64,000 bases of DNA from Globisporangium splendens (lineage: Eukaryota; Oomycota; Peronosporomycetes; Pythiales; Pythiaceae). Location: the NCBI GenBank assembly GCA_006386115.1, contig VFIW01000015.1, positions 551,001-615,000 on the forward strand. Reading direction: 5' to 3'. Below, piece by piece: positions 24,171 through 36,330 of this stretch (positions within the stretch are counted from its first letter, which is position 1; the number at the start of each line of letters is the position of its first letter). The position numbers were made by a program, and so were the translations under genes. The notes beneath the pieces are model-generated. The model worked only from the letters and a program-made list of their open reading frames with translations. It was not told the DNA's origin and searched no databases.

Positions 24171-25552
24171 CAAGCCCCACAGTATCAGTTCTATCCTGAA
24201 CCGGTGAAGTACTTGTTCAGACCCACACCTATCTGATGTATGCAAACGAATGTTGTCAAAGTGCCCAACATCGCCGATATGTGTTAAGAAAGCGACCAGT
24301 TTCAACGAGGCGTATTGCAAGTTGGTAGGCTTCTATCGAATGCGCGTAATTTTTTGAGCATCCCAGAGCCTTACATTTTGCTGACGTGTGTTAGGTGCTT
24401 GCGTTCTGATCAGAACTTCAGTAAAGTTAAGGTTATCTATACGAGCATTTTGCATTAAGCCCGTCAGCAAACCGAAATACTCTTTTGTCTAGATTGAGTT
24501 GCGTTGCTATAAGTTCGACACTACTCGGCCATTGACATGACCAAAGACGAAGCAGCTCCGAGGAAGCGGGTTCATGGGCGACGAAGCTGGCTCTGCGGTA
24601 GTTGTGAGTTTAAGGGTTGAGTCTGTGGTGACTGATGCTGGTCTTGCAGTCATTCTGAGTTCACTCTCTACTTCCGACTCTGTACTTACTCATTAACCTT
24701 TTTCACGCAACAGACTAAGTGCATTGTTCGTCTCCGGATACTGTAAGCATTACGAAGGCATCACAGCAATCATCTCGCCAGTCCGACAGATATTCGTGAA
24801 ATATCTGCCATTTCCATGACTCAGCTGGTCCTTGCGCTTCCGTGACCGAAGGGTATTATATCCGCCGCCCTTGATGTGATGCCCGAACTTTTTGCGCATT
24901 GCGGCGGTGGGGATGCCCTCGAACCGGAAAGCTACGAATTCTAAATATGGTGCCGGTGCCGCTAGTTCTGCTTCTGATGGTTGCAGCGCTACTCGTGTTG
25001 GTGATGGTTCTACTAGTGGCGGTGGTCGTTGTTCCGGCCAACATCGGAGTATATATCGTTATCTTCACATTGACTTTGGAAGCACATGTCTGTCTGACAG
25101 CACGGCTGCGGCCACACTCGCCATAGACGAATTGAATCGAGCTGAAAGCCCCGCCGAAGAAAGCGTCAATTTGCAGGATTTTTGTTTTGCTGGACGCATC
25201 GATCAGCTGCTCTCGAAGCTTCTCCCTCATCAACCTTACTGTAACATTCATGAAAAAAACTCAGAAGCGAGACCTCCAATTTCGTATTTCAGTTGGGTCG
25301 GCCTGGTCCGAACTAGACTTGTTTTTTGTATGTGGACCTGGTCCAAATCCCCACATGATACTACCACATTAGCTGGTAACGGCTTCAACGTTGTTTCGCC
25401 AGTCTAAATGGAGGAAATGGGAAAGCGCTTGAGCATCGCGCTGCAGACGTCACTGCCGACACGGAGGAAGCAGATCCGTGTCTAAGCGCACAGCCACGCA
25501 TTCCGCGCGCTCTCAGCATCGCACCACCCACTCCAGAACCTCAGCGCTTGCA
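24171..25552. other. Long gene-poor stretch between Crypton and DRC1
   Basis: 1.4 kb with several overlapping frames on both strands (for example 24892-25407 plus, 24856-25251 minus). They contradict each other and show no family motif, so I do not call a gene. The right end of the Crypton should lie in its first part. A short inverted sequence (tattcgtgaaatatctgcc) near 24790 is the only structure noted. Confidence 0.5.
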
Positions 25553-27840
25553 ATGATGGAGGGGAAAAGTCACGAGCCGTCGGTGGACGCCAACGACCGC
25601 GAGTCGCGCATCCAGGCGCGGCGCAACCGCATCGAGACGCGCAATGCGTCCAAGGACGACGAGGCACGCAAGAAGGAGCAGCTCGTAGGCGAGTCCAAGC
25701 ACATGAGTCGCGGGCAGCAGCAGATCGCCGACAGTCTCAACCAGCTGGACCGGCGTAAGCTCGCGGGTATCCAGAATGTGACGAGCGTGCGCGTACATGC
25801 CGATGACACGGAGAACAAGCGGCGCATCGAAGAAGAAGAGCGGCGCCACAAGCGCGTTGAGAAGCTGCAGCAGGAGGCGATCGCGAGCGGTGCGAAGAAT
25901 GCCGCGGTTGAGATGCGTTGGTCGGACCTCTTCGAGTTCAGTATGCCACAGGAGCTCCATCGCGAGCTCGAGGCGCAAAATCGATCCTGTGCTGAGATCC
26001 TGGCATCGAAAGACGGACTGATCCGCGAATTCCAGAACCAGTTGAAGGCCAAGGACGAAGAGTACGTGACGGCGCTCAAGGTGCAGGCCGACGAGGTCGA
26101 AAAGCTCATTGGTCGCATGAGCCAGCAGTACCGCGAGATGCAGGACGAGTACGAGATGGAGCTCGAGCAGATGGAGGACGCGTTCCTGAAGGAGCGCGAC
26201 GAGCTCATCGCGAACAACAAACTGGAGATCGACTCGCTCTTCGAGAAGCGCCGTGAGATGGAGATGGTGTACATGGAGGCCAAGCAGGCGCGCGACGAGC
26301 AGTACCTGAAGGAGATCGAGAACCTGCACGTGAAGGACGCCGAGGACTACAGCGAGCTCAAGATCAAGCTCGAGACCAACATCCAGACGCTCGAGCAGCA
26401 ACTCGAGGAGATGCGCGCGACATACCAGCTCAACACGGAGAAGCTCGAGTACAACTACCGCGTGCTCACAGAGCGCGACATGGAGAACTCAGCGACGCTG
26501 AGCCAGCAGAAGCGCAAGCTCGCGCGGCTCAAGGATGCGCTCAGCACGCTGATCTCGAAATACAACCAGACCGATGCGCGCGACCGCAACCAGAACCAGG
26601 AGCTGACCGAAGAGTATCGTCGACTCACGAAGCAGTACAAAGACCTGCAAAAGAAGTATGCGCACTTTGAGACCAGCGACCGCAACAAGTACGACGAAGT
26701 GTGGGTGATGCACGAAGAGGAAGCATTGGAGAAGATCGAGAAGCTCCTGAACGCCGACAAGATCATTCACGAACAGCAACTCGGTCTCGTGTGGAAGCGG
26801 CCCGCGCAGTCCATCCGCGACTGGAGTCAGATTGGTACCATGAAGAAAAAGAAACAGGAGCAGCTCTCTGGCGCTGGTGCCAGGACGAGCGACGATCGCG
26901 GAGACGGAGATTCCGACAGCAACCACGACGAACGCAATGGCGACGCCTTTGGCGAGATCGACGTCCCGGTCGTGCGCAAGATCTCGAGCTCCAAGCTCAA
27001 GTATATGCTTAAGCTTCTCGCGACCGAGGCGGGTTTCCTCGTGAATGGCAACTTCCAACAAGCGCTTGAGAACTTACCTGACGATGAAGCTGAGCTCGTG
27101 AAAGCCGACATGATCATGCGCGCGCTTGGCGTCGACAACGAGGACGACATGGAGCGTCTCATGGGATTCTTCTTCCAGGATCCGCGCGCCGAAGTGCCCA
27201 TGGAGTACGGCAGCAACTCGGGCTCGTCGAACAACCTCAATGGCACACCGCAGCAAGTGCCGACTTCCAAATGGGGGCTCATGATCGGTCCCGAGGATGC
27301 CATCCGCGTCATCAAGCAATTTGTCGAGGTACAATCTGTCGAACAGGCCACGCACTATGCACATTTTGCCTCATTATTTTCTCTAATGCTGCTCCTCTTG
27401 CCATACTCTCAATATAGGAAATGAATGAGCAGAAACAGGTGGTACCGCTCACACGCATGCTGCGGCGCGCGAGCAACTCGCACGGCGACGACGACAAGCA
27501 CAAGGCGTATGGAGGAAGTAAAGAAAATGGCAGCTCTTCCTCGAGCGGAAGCAGCAGCGCAGGCACTAATGCGGCGACGCTCAAGGCGCGCGCGCAGCGG
27601 GAGGAGCGCGAGTACTGGGACGCCATGGTGAACGTGATCCCGCTGCGCACGCGGCGCGTGATGGACGCGCTGGAGAAGGGGCTCACGATGTACCACCACG
27701 CACTGCTGCGCCGCAAGGAGCTCGTCGACGGCGTCGCGGCGCTCAAGCAGCAGAACGCGGAGCTCAAGACGCTGTACTTGGGTGCCGCCATCAACGAGGA
27801 CCTCATCGTGCCCCCCACGCAGATGCAACTGTATCAATGA
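25553..27840 (+). CDS. DRC1: Dynein regulatory complex protein 1 (nexin-DRC)
   Basis: Two exons, 25553-27328 and 27418-27840, joined in phase 0 by an 89-nt GT-AG intron (732 aa). The protein is a long coiled coil (Glu/Lys/Arg/Gln-rich heptads over about 400 residues). It contains the DRC1 landmarks LVWKRPAQSIRDWSQ, an EF-hand-like degenerate region (GVDNEDDMERLMGFFF) and the C-terminal block EYWDAMVNVIPLRTRRVMD with LKQQNAELKTLY and the end VPPTQMQ. DRC1 anchors the nexin-dynein regulatory complex on axonemal doublets and is needed for flagellar beating. Its presence shows the organism builds motile 9+2 flagella. The upstream GTG extension was rejected; the first ATG of the frame is at 25553. 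Confidence 0.93.
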
Positions 27841-28203
27841 ACACTCCTTGTCGGACACAGTGAGGTCACTTCTGTGCGCCAGTCGCAAATGTCAATTGTG
27901 AGCATGCATTCATTTATAAAGTCAGTAGTGTTTACCTATTGCTAACATTACATTAACCACACAATCGTTTATTGTCTAGTTCTTCAAATATAAGGAGCGA
28001 AAGGGTAGGTGTATTGGCAGGATATTACTTTCGATTGCGGGACTATTCAGTGAATCTCCCTCTATAGGAGCATGCACCCGATTAGAAGCCCCTTCAGTTG
28101 ATGCTCGATACTCGCGGTACTCAATCAGCAGCACTCGTGAAAAAGCGCTCCCTCCCCCACACGCCAAGAGCTCCTCCATCGCGCAGTTCTCCCTTGGACG
28201 ACA
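27841..28203. other. Intergenic spacer, nothing recognised
   Basis: 363 nt between two co-oriented genes; AT-richer than the flanks. No coding frame or structured RNA was seen. Confidence 0.6.
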
Positions 28204-29103
28204 ATGGCGCCCAACATGAAGATGATGGGCGTGACCATGGGCCTCGCGCTCTTCTGCAACACCTTCCTCAACAACGACAACTACAGTACGTCGTCTTGCC
28301 TGAAAATGCCTGCGTCCCCCCTCTTGATCATCTGGCTGACGAATGCTTGTTGTTTATATGGTGTGTGCTCTTGATGACTTCTGTGTAATGTGCAGCACAT
28401 GTGCTGATTGTGCGTGGACTGTACGCGCTCTCGCAGATCTTTGTGTACAGCACGTTGCTGCTGATCTACACGCGCGCCAAGGTAATGAACGTTAAAAGCG
28501 ATGCTTCAGCTTTTCGAGGCGTGATGCAATCAGTGCATGGAGGGACTCACATATGTGCGGCGTGTTTGAATGCATGCGAATGGGTGTAGAAAAACACGGA
28601 GCCGGGTGTGATCACCGTGAAGGAAGATATTGGCTTCGGACAAGAAGGCGAAAAGGATGAGAAGATCACGGTCTCCGAGTACGACATGCGTCAGACCATG
28701 AACGAAGTGCAAAAGGTGAGCAAGCGATGATGGCAAATGGACATGAACGCAATTCACGCGACATGCCATATGCTAATGCTGTTGTTGTCCAATGCCATTT
28801 TAGATCGCGATTGGTACGGCCATTACGATCTTCATCCACTGGAAGTGGGGCTTCTTCCCTCCACTTTTCATCCAGACTGTGACGCAGCCGTACAACCTCT
28901 TCCAATCGCCGTTGGCCAAGGTCACGTTGCTCGGCCAGAAGGCCTGGGGCGAGTTGCGTCGTCCATGGCAGAACCCGATGGCCATGGGCACGCAATGGAA
29001 CAAGTGGAACGACACGATCCAGTCGGCGCTCGGCGGCGAACCGGTTGTGCGTCAGAGCAAGAAGGCCGCCAAGAAGGCTGCGGGCAAGCGCAAGTCCAAA
29101 TAA
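28204..29103 (+). CDS. SND3: PHO88/SND3-family ER membrane protein
   Basis: Four exons: 28204-28285, 28396-28481, 28590-28715 and 28804-29103 (197 aa). N-terminal membrane segments span exons 1-2 (ALFCNTFLNNDNYTHVLIV, LYALSQIFVYSTLLLIYTR). A cytosolic stretch with ITVSEYDMRQTMNEVQK precedes a third helix (IAIGTAITIFIHWKWGFFPP). The family core QPYNLFQSPLAKVTLLGQ with GELRRPW follows. The C-terminus is strongly basic (KKAAKKAAGKRKSK). In yeast, Pho88/Snd3 is an ER receptor in the SRP-independent targeting route. The length is close to the yeast protein. Confidence 0.9.
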
Positions 29104-29202
29104 GTGCGCGTGGGTAATCCTCATGGATTGCAAACTATGAGCAATATCGCCTTTAGATGTAGAGGAAAACAAAAAGCTGGATCGCGTGGAGAAAGGGTGC
29201 GC

Positions 29203-30667
29203 TTAGGGATCGTAGGAACGTGGACGTAGCTCTTCGTAGGGAATTTTCGGCACGATCCGTCCCGTGCGTAGCTGAATATCAAACCGATTCAACGACCGCG
29301 GCCGCACGATGCGCGCCTTGTACGTCTGTCTCGTATGCGTCGGGTCCTGCCACAGCACGCGATCGTCTCGTTGGAAGTTGTAGTGCTCAGGAACCTCTTC
29401 GTCTCTCTCATCTTCTTCAGGCAGCAACCGGATGCGCATGGCCGAGATCGTGAGGAGCATGGTGCCGTTCGCAGCTTTGATGCCGTAAAAGTTGGATTTC
29501 CGAATGTGGCGCGCAATCGTGCCCTTGAAGCGCCGTTGTCGTGCTCGAAACAGCACGCGGTCGCCGCGATGGAAGACTGGAAGCGTCTCATCTTCTGAAA
29601 AAGATGACGATGATGAAAGCTGCTGCTCCTCTGAGGATGACGATGAAGACGGCGATGTTAAAGGCGTGAACGCGCACCCAACATTGACCTCGCGCTCGCG
29701 AAAGCCGTCGGGATGCGGACGAATGCGCATCAGTTGCTGGAGCTCCACGACATTTTGGAGCATGAGATCTTCCTCTTTGTAAGGTGGTGAGTTTGATGTG
29801 GTATCATCCTGATTGTGCTTGCTTCCAGTGTCGATGTATGAGGCTGTATGGTCATTGCCGACCACGACTTTGACGCGAATCGGATCGCCATTCCACTGGA
29901 TCTCATGCGCATGTGGTGGCGCGTGCATGTTGTCAGGAAACACGTCATGAAAACCCGTTACATTCGCATTCGCTCGCGCGAAATGGTCGGCATAATTGCG
30001 AATGCGCGCTTTCTTGGGTGTCGGCGTCGCCGTTTTTCGTTGCTGTTGCTTGGACGTGGACTTTTCTGCTTTTGATGGCATAGAGAGATTTTCGCTGACG
30101 TGGGAGTTTTGCGTGAGTGACGACAAGTCCAACTGAGGAAGACAACCTGCGAGAGGCTGCTGGCTGTCCTCTCGAGGTGGCTCCGATGGAACGGATGCTT
30201 CGGTCTTGAGGACAGCATCATTCACCAGAGGCGTCGAGGCAACCTAAGCCTGAGCACTCTGGTCACTAGGAGGTAATGGCTCTGTGACCACAGTCGTTGA
30301 TACCTCAGCCGTATGATGGATTGACGTGGTGATCGATGCCCATCTCGACTGCTTCTCCTTGGACGCGGACTTGGGAGGAAGCACCCATTGCGACCATGGA
30401 ATGCCGCTTTGAACCGATCCGGAGACAACACCTCCAGTCTGCTCTTGTTGTGGTTTACCACCGCCTGGTGGCTGCTGCGGATGCAGAGCGTCGTCCTGGG
30501 GAAAGAAACGATCGCAGTTCGGATCGTAGACGACGTGGAACAACTGGCTGCCACTCCCGGACACTGTCTCCTGTTTCATGCAAACACTGCGAGTGAGAAA
30601 ACTTGCCATAAAGGCAAGCGCGTTTGACGATCAAACATACCTCGCTCTGGCCATCCATGCCTTGCAT
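29203..30667 (-). CDS. Protein with two Tudor/SH3-like repeats
   Basis: Three exons on the minus strand, 30667-30641, 30570-30304 and 30243-29203, all phase 0 (444 aa). The in-frame TAG at 30246-30244 is the last triplet of a 60-nt intron (donor GAG|GTATCA, acceptor CTTAG|G), so the reading frame continues. Two C-terminal beta-barrel-like repeats share the Tudor/DUF4537-type pattern: GDRVLFRARQRRFKGTIAR...SAMRIRLL and DDRVLWQDPTHTRQTYKAR...YEELRPR. Such modules often bind methylated histone tails or DNA. The N-terminal two-thirds are disordered (Ser/Gln/Pro-rich) apart from VYDPNCDRFFPQDD. Chromatin binding is inference. The first exon is only nine codons and is the least certain part. Confidence 0.75.
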
Positions 30668-30883
30668 TATGATCACGTCTTGAGCGCGACTTCGGCAGTG
30701 ACTAGAAAGGTCACAGATCTCAAATTGTAATAGAAAATGGAGAAAACTTCATCAAGCATAGAGCCAATTCTTATATTAAACTCCATGCAAACGCCACCAT
30801 GTTGAGTATGTCGCTCCTCTTGTTTCCTTTCTGGCTAGCATACCGAACATGGCGGGTAAAGTCCCCCCATTTTCCTTCTTCAT

Positions 30884-32668
30884 TTACACAAGCAGGGGGC
30901 TGCTGACGACCGAGAAGCCCGTGGCGACGCCGCCTTCGTCCGTGCCCGAGAGCTTGGTGCGCAGCAGGTGGCCCGCGTGCTGGTTCACGATCTCGCGGCC
31001 GTCGTCGAAGAGACTCGTGATGTACATGCCGAGCTCGCTGATGGTGCCGCCGGCGGCCGTGACGCTGTTGCGCACGAGCACCGCTGGGTTCTCCGTTGGG
31101 AAGATGCGCTCCATCAGAATGTACGACTCGAGCTCCGTTGGCGAGAACGTGCGCATGGCGTCGGCGACGTCCGCTCCGTACAGATTGTTGCCGCCACCCT
31201 CGCGCTGCGGCTTGAGCACGTACGCGTTCGGGTTGGTGATCGCCATTTGCTTGATACCTTCGGTCTCCGACGACTCCTTCTCTAAGCCGTAGAGCCCCGC
31301 AAAGGACGACTCCAGCACCGCCGCCTCATCCTCGGTCATGAAGCGACGAAGCACCGCGGGCGCCGCGAGCGCTTGCTGTACCTTTTTGGTCCCCGCCAAG
31401 TGGTACGCGATCGACGGACACTTGATCGCGTACGAGCGCTCGATCAGCGTGCGCGCGCTCCATTCGCGCTCCGACGGGTAGTCCACAGGTGTGTACGCCG
31501 AGCGGAAGTACGCGACGGCGACTTCGTGCCCGTCGATAATCAACACACGCTTCTTGCCCTCGTTTTGGTCATTGAGCGTGGCCTGCGCGTAGACTTGCGC
31601 GAGCGTCTTGCGCAGCACCTTGATTCCGTGGTGTTCCCAGAGATTGTACTCGAGCCAGCGCTGGTCAATGGCGTTGGCTTCGTTTGGCTGCACCACGAAG
31701 AGAACGATCGCACTGAGAGGTAAAACATACGTAACGAGGTTAGACACCGCGGAAATGACAGCAAGAGCGGATGCAAAACGATAAAACTACGTACTCCTTC
31801 TTGCCGTAGTGTTTGTGCGCGGCAGCGAGGGCGTTCGGGAGCTCCAAGATCGCATCGTTCTTTGGCAAACAAGCGCTCAATTCCTTCGCGTTCAGCGAAT
31901 AGTACGACTCCAACGCCGGGATGTCCGATCCAAGGCGATTGATCAGGAAACTGTGGAGATCGGACATCAGCGAGCTGATGCACGCAAACGACGACGATAT
32001 CGTGTTCAACTCGACTTGCAACAATCGCTGACGGTCGTTAGGGATATCGGGCTGAGGCTCGTGCAGCATGTAGTCCGATCGGTGGATCCCCAAGTACGCC
32101 TTCTGCTGCACGCCCTCCGCCTGCACCAACTTGGAAAGCTCCAAGAGGCGACCGGTGAACTTGTCTTCAGCAACGACACTGCCCAGTAGACAATGGCAAA
32201 TACAATATTAGCTGCTGCGTCGTAATGTATAACGTCAAACATGGAAGTACACCATACGTTTCGACAGTCTTGTGCAGCCATTCGATGTCGCGACTCACGC
32301 GGTCCACCATGCGGCCATACAGTGGCGATAGAGCAATGCCATGTTCGAATTGCGCTTTCGGGAGCTACAGGAAACAACCACAACAATAATCAGTACCCCC
32401 ACATAAAGACAACAGATAGTAGACGCACCTGCACAGGCAGCAGGCAGAACGGAATGTGTGTGAACGTCGCGCTTGGTGTCGTGCCCGCTGCTTTGCTCGG
32501 ATCTCTCCAGCCGACGAGGAGACCGTGAGCTGCCGCCCAGGAGATCGCGTGCTCCTTCACGGTCGCGAGCTGGTCCGGCGTGAGTCCGATCACGGCGCCG
32601 TTCTCGTCCTTCCCATCGACAGTGTGGGCAGCCTGCGTAGAGGCAACGGCGGCAAGGAGATCGGCCAT
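30884..32668 (-). CDS. GSS: Glutathione synthetase
   Basis: Four exons on the minus strand: 32668-32429, 32364-32258, 32178-31795 and 31712-30884 (519 aa). Introns are 64-82 nt, GT-AG. Family blocks: HGLLVGWRDP, AQFEHGIALSPLYGRMVDR, LGIHRSDYMLHEPQ, LLQVELNTISSSFACI, RVLIIDGHEVAVAYFRSAY, SYAIKCPSIAYHLAGTKKV, the Gly-rich ATP-grasp loop YVLKPQREGGGNNLYG, and YILMERIFP. The enzyme joins gamma-glutamylcysteine and glycine with ATP in the cytosol. The C-terminal SGTDEGGVATGFSVVSSPL matches the Ala/Gly-rich substrate loop. The length agrees with other eukaryotic synthetases (about 470-540 aa). Confidence 0.96.
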
Positions 32669-32917
32669 GGCTTCAAACTAACGAGGGAGCTGCGCTTGGC
32701 TGGATGCTTGCGATCTCGGGAATGAGCTCTTCGCCTCACACACACACACACTGCTGGCATCAAATGGCTTACAGAGTGATGGTCGGTTGCTATTCTTGTG
32801 ATCGATGGCTACGTAATCATTTGCTCACAGAAACTGATCCAATCACGGAGCATGATGTTGTCGATATGCGTTATTTACGGACCAATCAATCGGACACCAC
32901 AGCAGTGAGCACCATAA

Positions 32918-32956
<39 letters not shown>

Positions 32957-33156
32957 AATACCGTCAGAGAGTGCATAAATGATACAGTGTCTATCGTAAC
33001 AACGCTTTCATTTTATTGCAAAGTACTTTGTTGACAACTCGTTGCTTTTTTCGCGCCTCTGATTCTAGATGCAGGTCATTGCATTCGTTGTTTTGGCGCG
33101 CAAGAACCACGCAGACTGGAAAGACACACACACACACACCAGCAACAGGAAGGACC
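32669..33156. promoter_or_regulatory. Divergent intergenic region (glutathione synthetase / RING1)
   Basis: 488 nt between genes pointing away from each other. It contains simple repeats: CA at about 32738-32751, CT at 32921-32950 and CA at about 33125-33138. No gene was seen. Confidence 0.5.
32921..32950. repeat. (CT)n microsatellite
   Basis: Uninterrupted CT dinucleotide run of about 30 nt followed by a degenerate tail. It sits upstream of the RING1 start and may form a pyrimidine-rich promoter element. Confidence 0.9.
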
Positions 33157-34468
33157 ATGGCGTCGAGTGTGCCGCTGCAGAACCCGTACGAGTTCACGCG
33201 CGAGGAGTACAACCTGCTGGTGTCCAAGACGCCGAACCCGCAGATCAGCAAGCACAGCGAGTACGAGGAGGTGGAGCTGGTCGAGGACTGCACGCTCTAC
33301 GACATCTACCGCCAGCCGCGCGCGCCGATCACGGACCCGAGCGCGACCAAGACGCTGCCCGTGCGCGTGCTCAACGCCGAGCTCACGTGTCCGATCTGCC
33401 TGGGCATTATCCGCAACACGATGGTCGTGATGGAGTGTCTGCACCGCTTCTGCGGCGAGTGCATCCAGAAATGCCTGCGGCTCGGCAACAAGGAGTGCCC
33501 GTCGTGCCGCATCCACATCCCGTCGAAGCGCTCGCTGCGCCGCGACGAAAACTTCGACGCGCTCATCAAGACGATTTACCCAGATCTGGCCGAGTTTGAG
33601 CGCAACGAGGACAAGCTGATCGAGGAGATCAACCGCTCGCGTCATTTCAACAACGCGTTCACGGAAAGCGCCAAGGTCGGCGTCCAAAACCAGGAGAAAC
33701 TGCGACGACAGGTATGTCAGCATGGCGCTTCGTATGTGCGTATAATTCGTATTTGATAGCAATTACTATTGTTTGCAGGGCGGTAAAAAGAAGCTTTCGA
33801 GTGCGTCGAATGGCACATCCTCGTCTTCTTCTAATGGCGCTGCTACGACCAATGGTGGTGGCAGTGGCGAGAAGCGGTCGGCGCCAGGATCCACGTCGTC
33901 GTCACCATCTGATGGATCGAGTGCGAACGGTTCGACGTCGCACTCGGATGGCGACGAACCCGCGCGGAAGCAGTCACGCACGACACCACCCAAGACTTCG
34001 ACTGCCGCGCCTTCTTCCTCGTCTAGTGCGTCAAGCAACAGTAGCAGCACTCCCACTCCAGCAGCGAGCCGCACGACCACTACCTACGCTACGGTGAACA
34101 TCCGATTGCTCCTCCACCCAGACGAAGTGCCGAGCGCGCCGAAGCTCCAGAACAACGTGTTCCGCACGCAGAGCAACCTGAAGGTTGTCAGTCTGAAGAA
34201 GCAGATCGCGCGGTTCCTGTCACTGCCGTCGACCGAGAACCTGCACATCCTGCTCTCGCGCAAGAACTGCGCCTTGAGTGGACTGGAGCGCAGCGGCGCC
34301 GTGATCCGCAAGGACTTGCTCTTCGACCAGGAGCTGGAAGAGTACATGACAATAGAAGACGTCTATCAGCAGTACCGCATGGGCACGTCGTGGGAGTTGC
34401 TGCTGCTCTACCATTTCTCCGACACGATCATCAACGGCGTCGCACAGTTCATCTCGTCCGGCAAATAA
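33157..34468 (+). CDS. RING1-type Polycomb E3 ubiquitin ligase (RING + RAWUL)
   Basis: Two exons, 33157-33711 and 33779-34468, phase 0 (414 aa). A C3HC4 RING finger lies at about residues 78-118: CPICLGIIRNTMVVMECLHR, FCGECIQKCL, CPSCR. It is followed by SLRRDENFDALIKTIYPD, characteristic of RING1/RNF2. A Ser/Thr/Gly-rich linker of about 100 residues leads to a C-terminal RAWUL-like ubiquitin fold (VNIRLLLHPDE, HILLSRKNCALSG, TIEDVYQQYRMG, LLLLYHFSD). In animals and plants this protein is the catalytic subunit of PRC1 that ubiquitylates histone H2A. Its presence suggests a PRC1-like activity here. The partner PCGF protein is not in the window. Confidence 0.92.
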
Positions 34469-34723
34469 GCCAAAGGAAGAAAAGAATAGCGTGCTGTTGG
34501 CGTATGGAGAGGAGAAGACCAAGGGAGAAGAAGACAAAAGTTAACGACGAAAAGGAAGAGCAAACTGGAGTCAAGTGTGCAAAGAGGAGTGACCAAGAAA
34601 CAGAGTCAAAGAGAAGAGCGAATAGGAGAGGTGGACAGACATCCGTACAATATGTTATAACAGTGTGTTTATGAGTGTGTTTAGTTGATTTGTTTGTGCG
34701 TTCTTCCACACGGATGCTTCTCT

Positions 34724-36207
34724 CTAATGGCTGTGCTGACTCGGACTCGTCCACAGATCCCCGAGAAGCGAGTCGTCTGTGCACAACTGCTCGCGAAACG
34801 TATCCCCAAGAGATTCGAGCGCCTCAGTCAAAGAAGACTGTGAACTACCCGACGCCTTTGATACGAGACGAAGGCGTTCCAGACACCAGAGCGCAAAGCG
34901 TCTCGCAAAGCGGTTCCCACAGGACCATGCGAGCTCCATTTCGTGCACCATCGCCAGCACTAGCGACTCACTGGACTCTGTGGCAATGGATTCGCCATTG
35001 CGACGCCATCCAATTCCCAGCGACTCGCCTGTAGTTTCACTAATGGGGACACTTAAAGCTCCAGAATTCTTGACTTTTGTGTCCCATTCACGCACAGCTT
35101 GCGTCAATGCAAGGATATCCAGCTTGTCACTGGATAATACTTCTTTCACTACGAGCTGAAACACAAACCGACGATGGCACCACAGTGCTTCGTGGGTCAG
35201 ATACAGCGCCATGATCTTCGAGAGCAGCTCGTACTCGGCGACCACCAGCTTTCTCACCTCCGTCACTGAATTGTGTTTGTCCTTGTACACACCAATCAGG
35301 AGCTTCGCGACGTGCTGGCGGTGGTTCCAACCGGAATGGTCCGTGATATGCGACTCGCACCAAACTCGCATGCGCTCGAGCTCTTGCGTAAGTCGCGCTT
35401 CATCGTCATGCGCGCATTGCGATATGATCCAGTGGCGGTAGCTCCACGCATGGTAATTGCGCGCCTTCTGCTCCGCGAGCCGCTCACACACCTCAATTTG
35501 CTGCGCATAGAACGCGTCGAATGCCTCCAGATCTCTTGAATTTCCATCTTGTAGCTGCCGGAATGAGGCGATAACTCGCACCGCGAGCCACCGACGGTAC
35601 GCCCACGTGTCGATGCTCTTCGGGTGCAGCGTGAACACCAGGTCGCAGAACCGCAGCTCGTCAAGCGCATCGAGCCATCCACGACGCACAAACTCCTTCC
35701 TGTTAGAGCGCATAAGTGCATGTGTGAATACTCACAAAGATACATACACCATCATATGGTCTCCTCTTGGTCCCTACCGAGTGTTCCATGCGGTGTAAAA
35801 GTCGGCATTGATGAGCAAAATGGCGCGCGTGCTGTCGAGCAATTGTGGCCTCCAGACCTCGATACCATCGCTCTGAGTCTCGTGCTTCGCAAGCGCAATA
35901 AGAAGTGGGTTTAGCGCGTAAAAGTGCTTTGTCGCTTGCTTGAACAGCGTGGGACCCGCGGCGAACGCAACGCCGAGCTTGTGCGCCTCGAGCACGAACG
36001 CGTTGTCGACAGTCACATCCGCGACGTCGATGCCAAACACCAGCCCGATTTCGTCACTACATACAGCACAACCGCGATCGTCAGTAAGACACGTAAGCGC
36101 AGTATAGGAGTGCGTTCATGTGCGCACGCGTACATGAGCGGATCGGCGGCAAAGAGCTCGCGCAGCCGCGCATATAACGTGGTGTCGTCGCCATCAGGAT
36201 CCGCCAT
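34724..36207 (-). CDS. PTAR1: Protein prenyltransferase alpha-subunit-repeat protein (PTAR1 homologue)
   Basis: Three exons on the minus strand: 36207-36134, 36056-35778 and 35699-34724 (442 aa). The joins produce DEIGLVF and NADFYTAWNTRKEFVRRG, closely matching human PTAR1 (HIDEIGLIP, TTAWNVRKEL). Alpha-subunit repeats follow: HPKSIDTWAYRRWLAV, NYHAWSYRHWIISQ, HITDHSGWNHRQHVAKLL, THEALWCHRRFVFQL. PTAR1 is the alpha-like subunit of GGTase-III, which geranylgeranylates the SNARE Ykt6 together with RabGGTase beta. The gene lies head-to-head with the U5 snRNA gene; only about 125 nt separate the start codon from U5. Confidence 0.93.
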
Positions 36208-36330
36208 TGTGATTGTCTGCATTTTTCAACAGTGGTTAAGAGTGGGAATGATGGTCAGTGTCCCAAATACCGTATATGTCCGTATGGATGAACTTGGTCT
36301 ATAGTGTGGAGTCAAAGATGGGCACAGAAG
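36208..36330. promoter_or_regulatory. Bidirectional promoter region between PTAR1 and U5 snRNA
   Basis: About 123 nt must hold both the PTAR1 5' leader/promoter and the snRNA promoter. No TATA box or known PSE could be named. The sequence cccaaataccgtatatgtcc at 36259-36278 sits about 55-75 nt upstream of U5, where a proximal sequence element would be expected. This is positional inference. Confidence 0.4.

Noticed and set aside
24856..25407. Overlapping frames on both strands upstream of DRC1
   Set aside because: They contradict each other, are rich in Thr/Ser/Arg or Val/Leu artefacts and match no family.
25541..26401. 286-aa minus-strand frame opposite DRC1
   Set aside because: A Leu/Val/His-rich shadow of a Glu/Lys-rich coiled coil; not a real gene.
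30244..30246. In-frame TAG in the Tudor-like gene as a nonsense mutation
   Set aside because: It is the last triplet of a plausible 60-nt intron (GAG|GTATCA ... CTTAG|G) that keeps phase 0.
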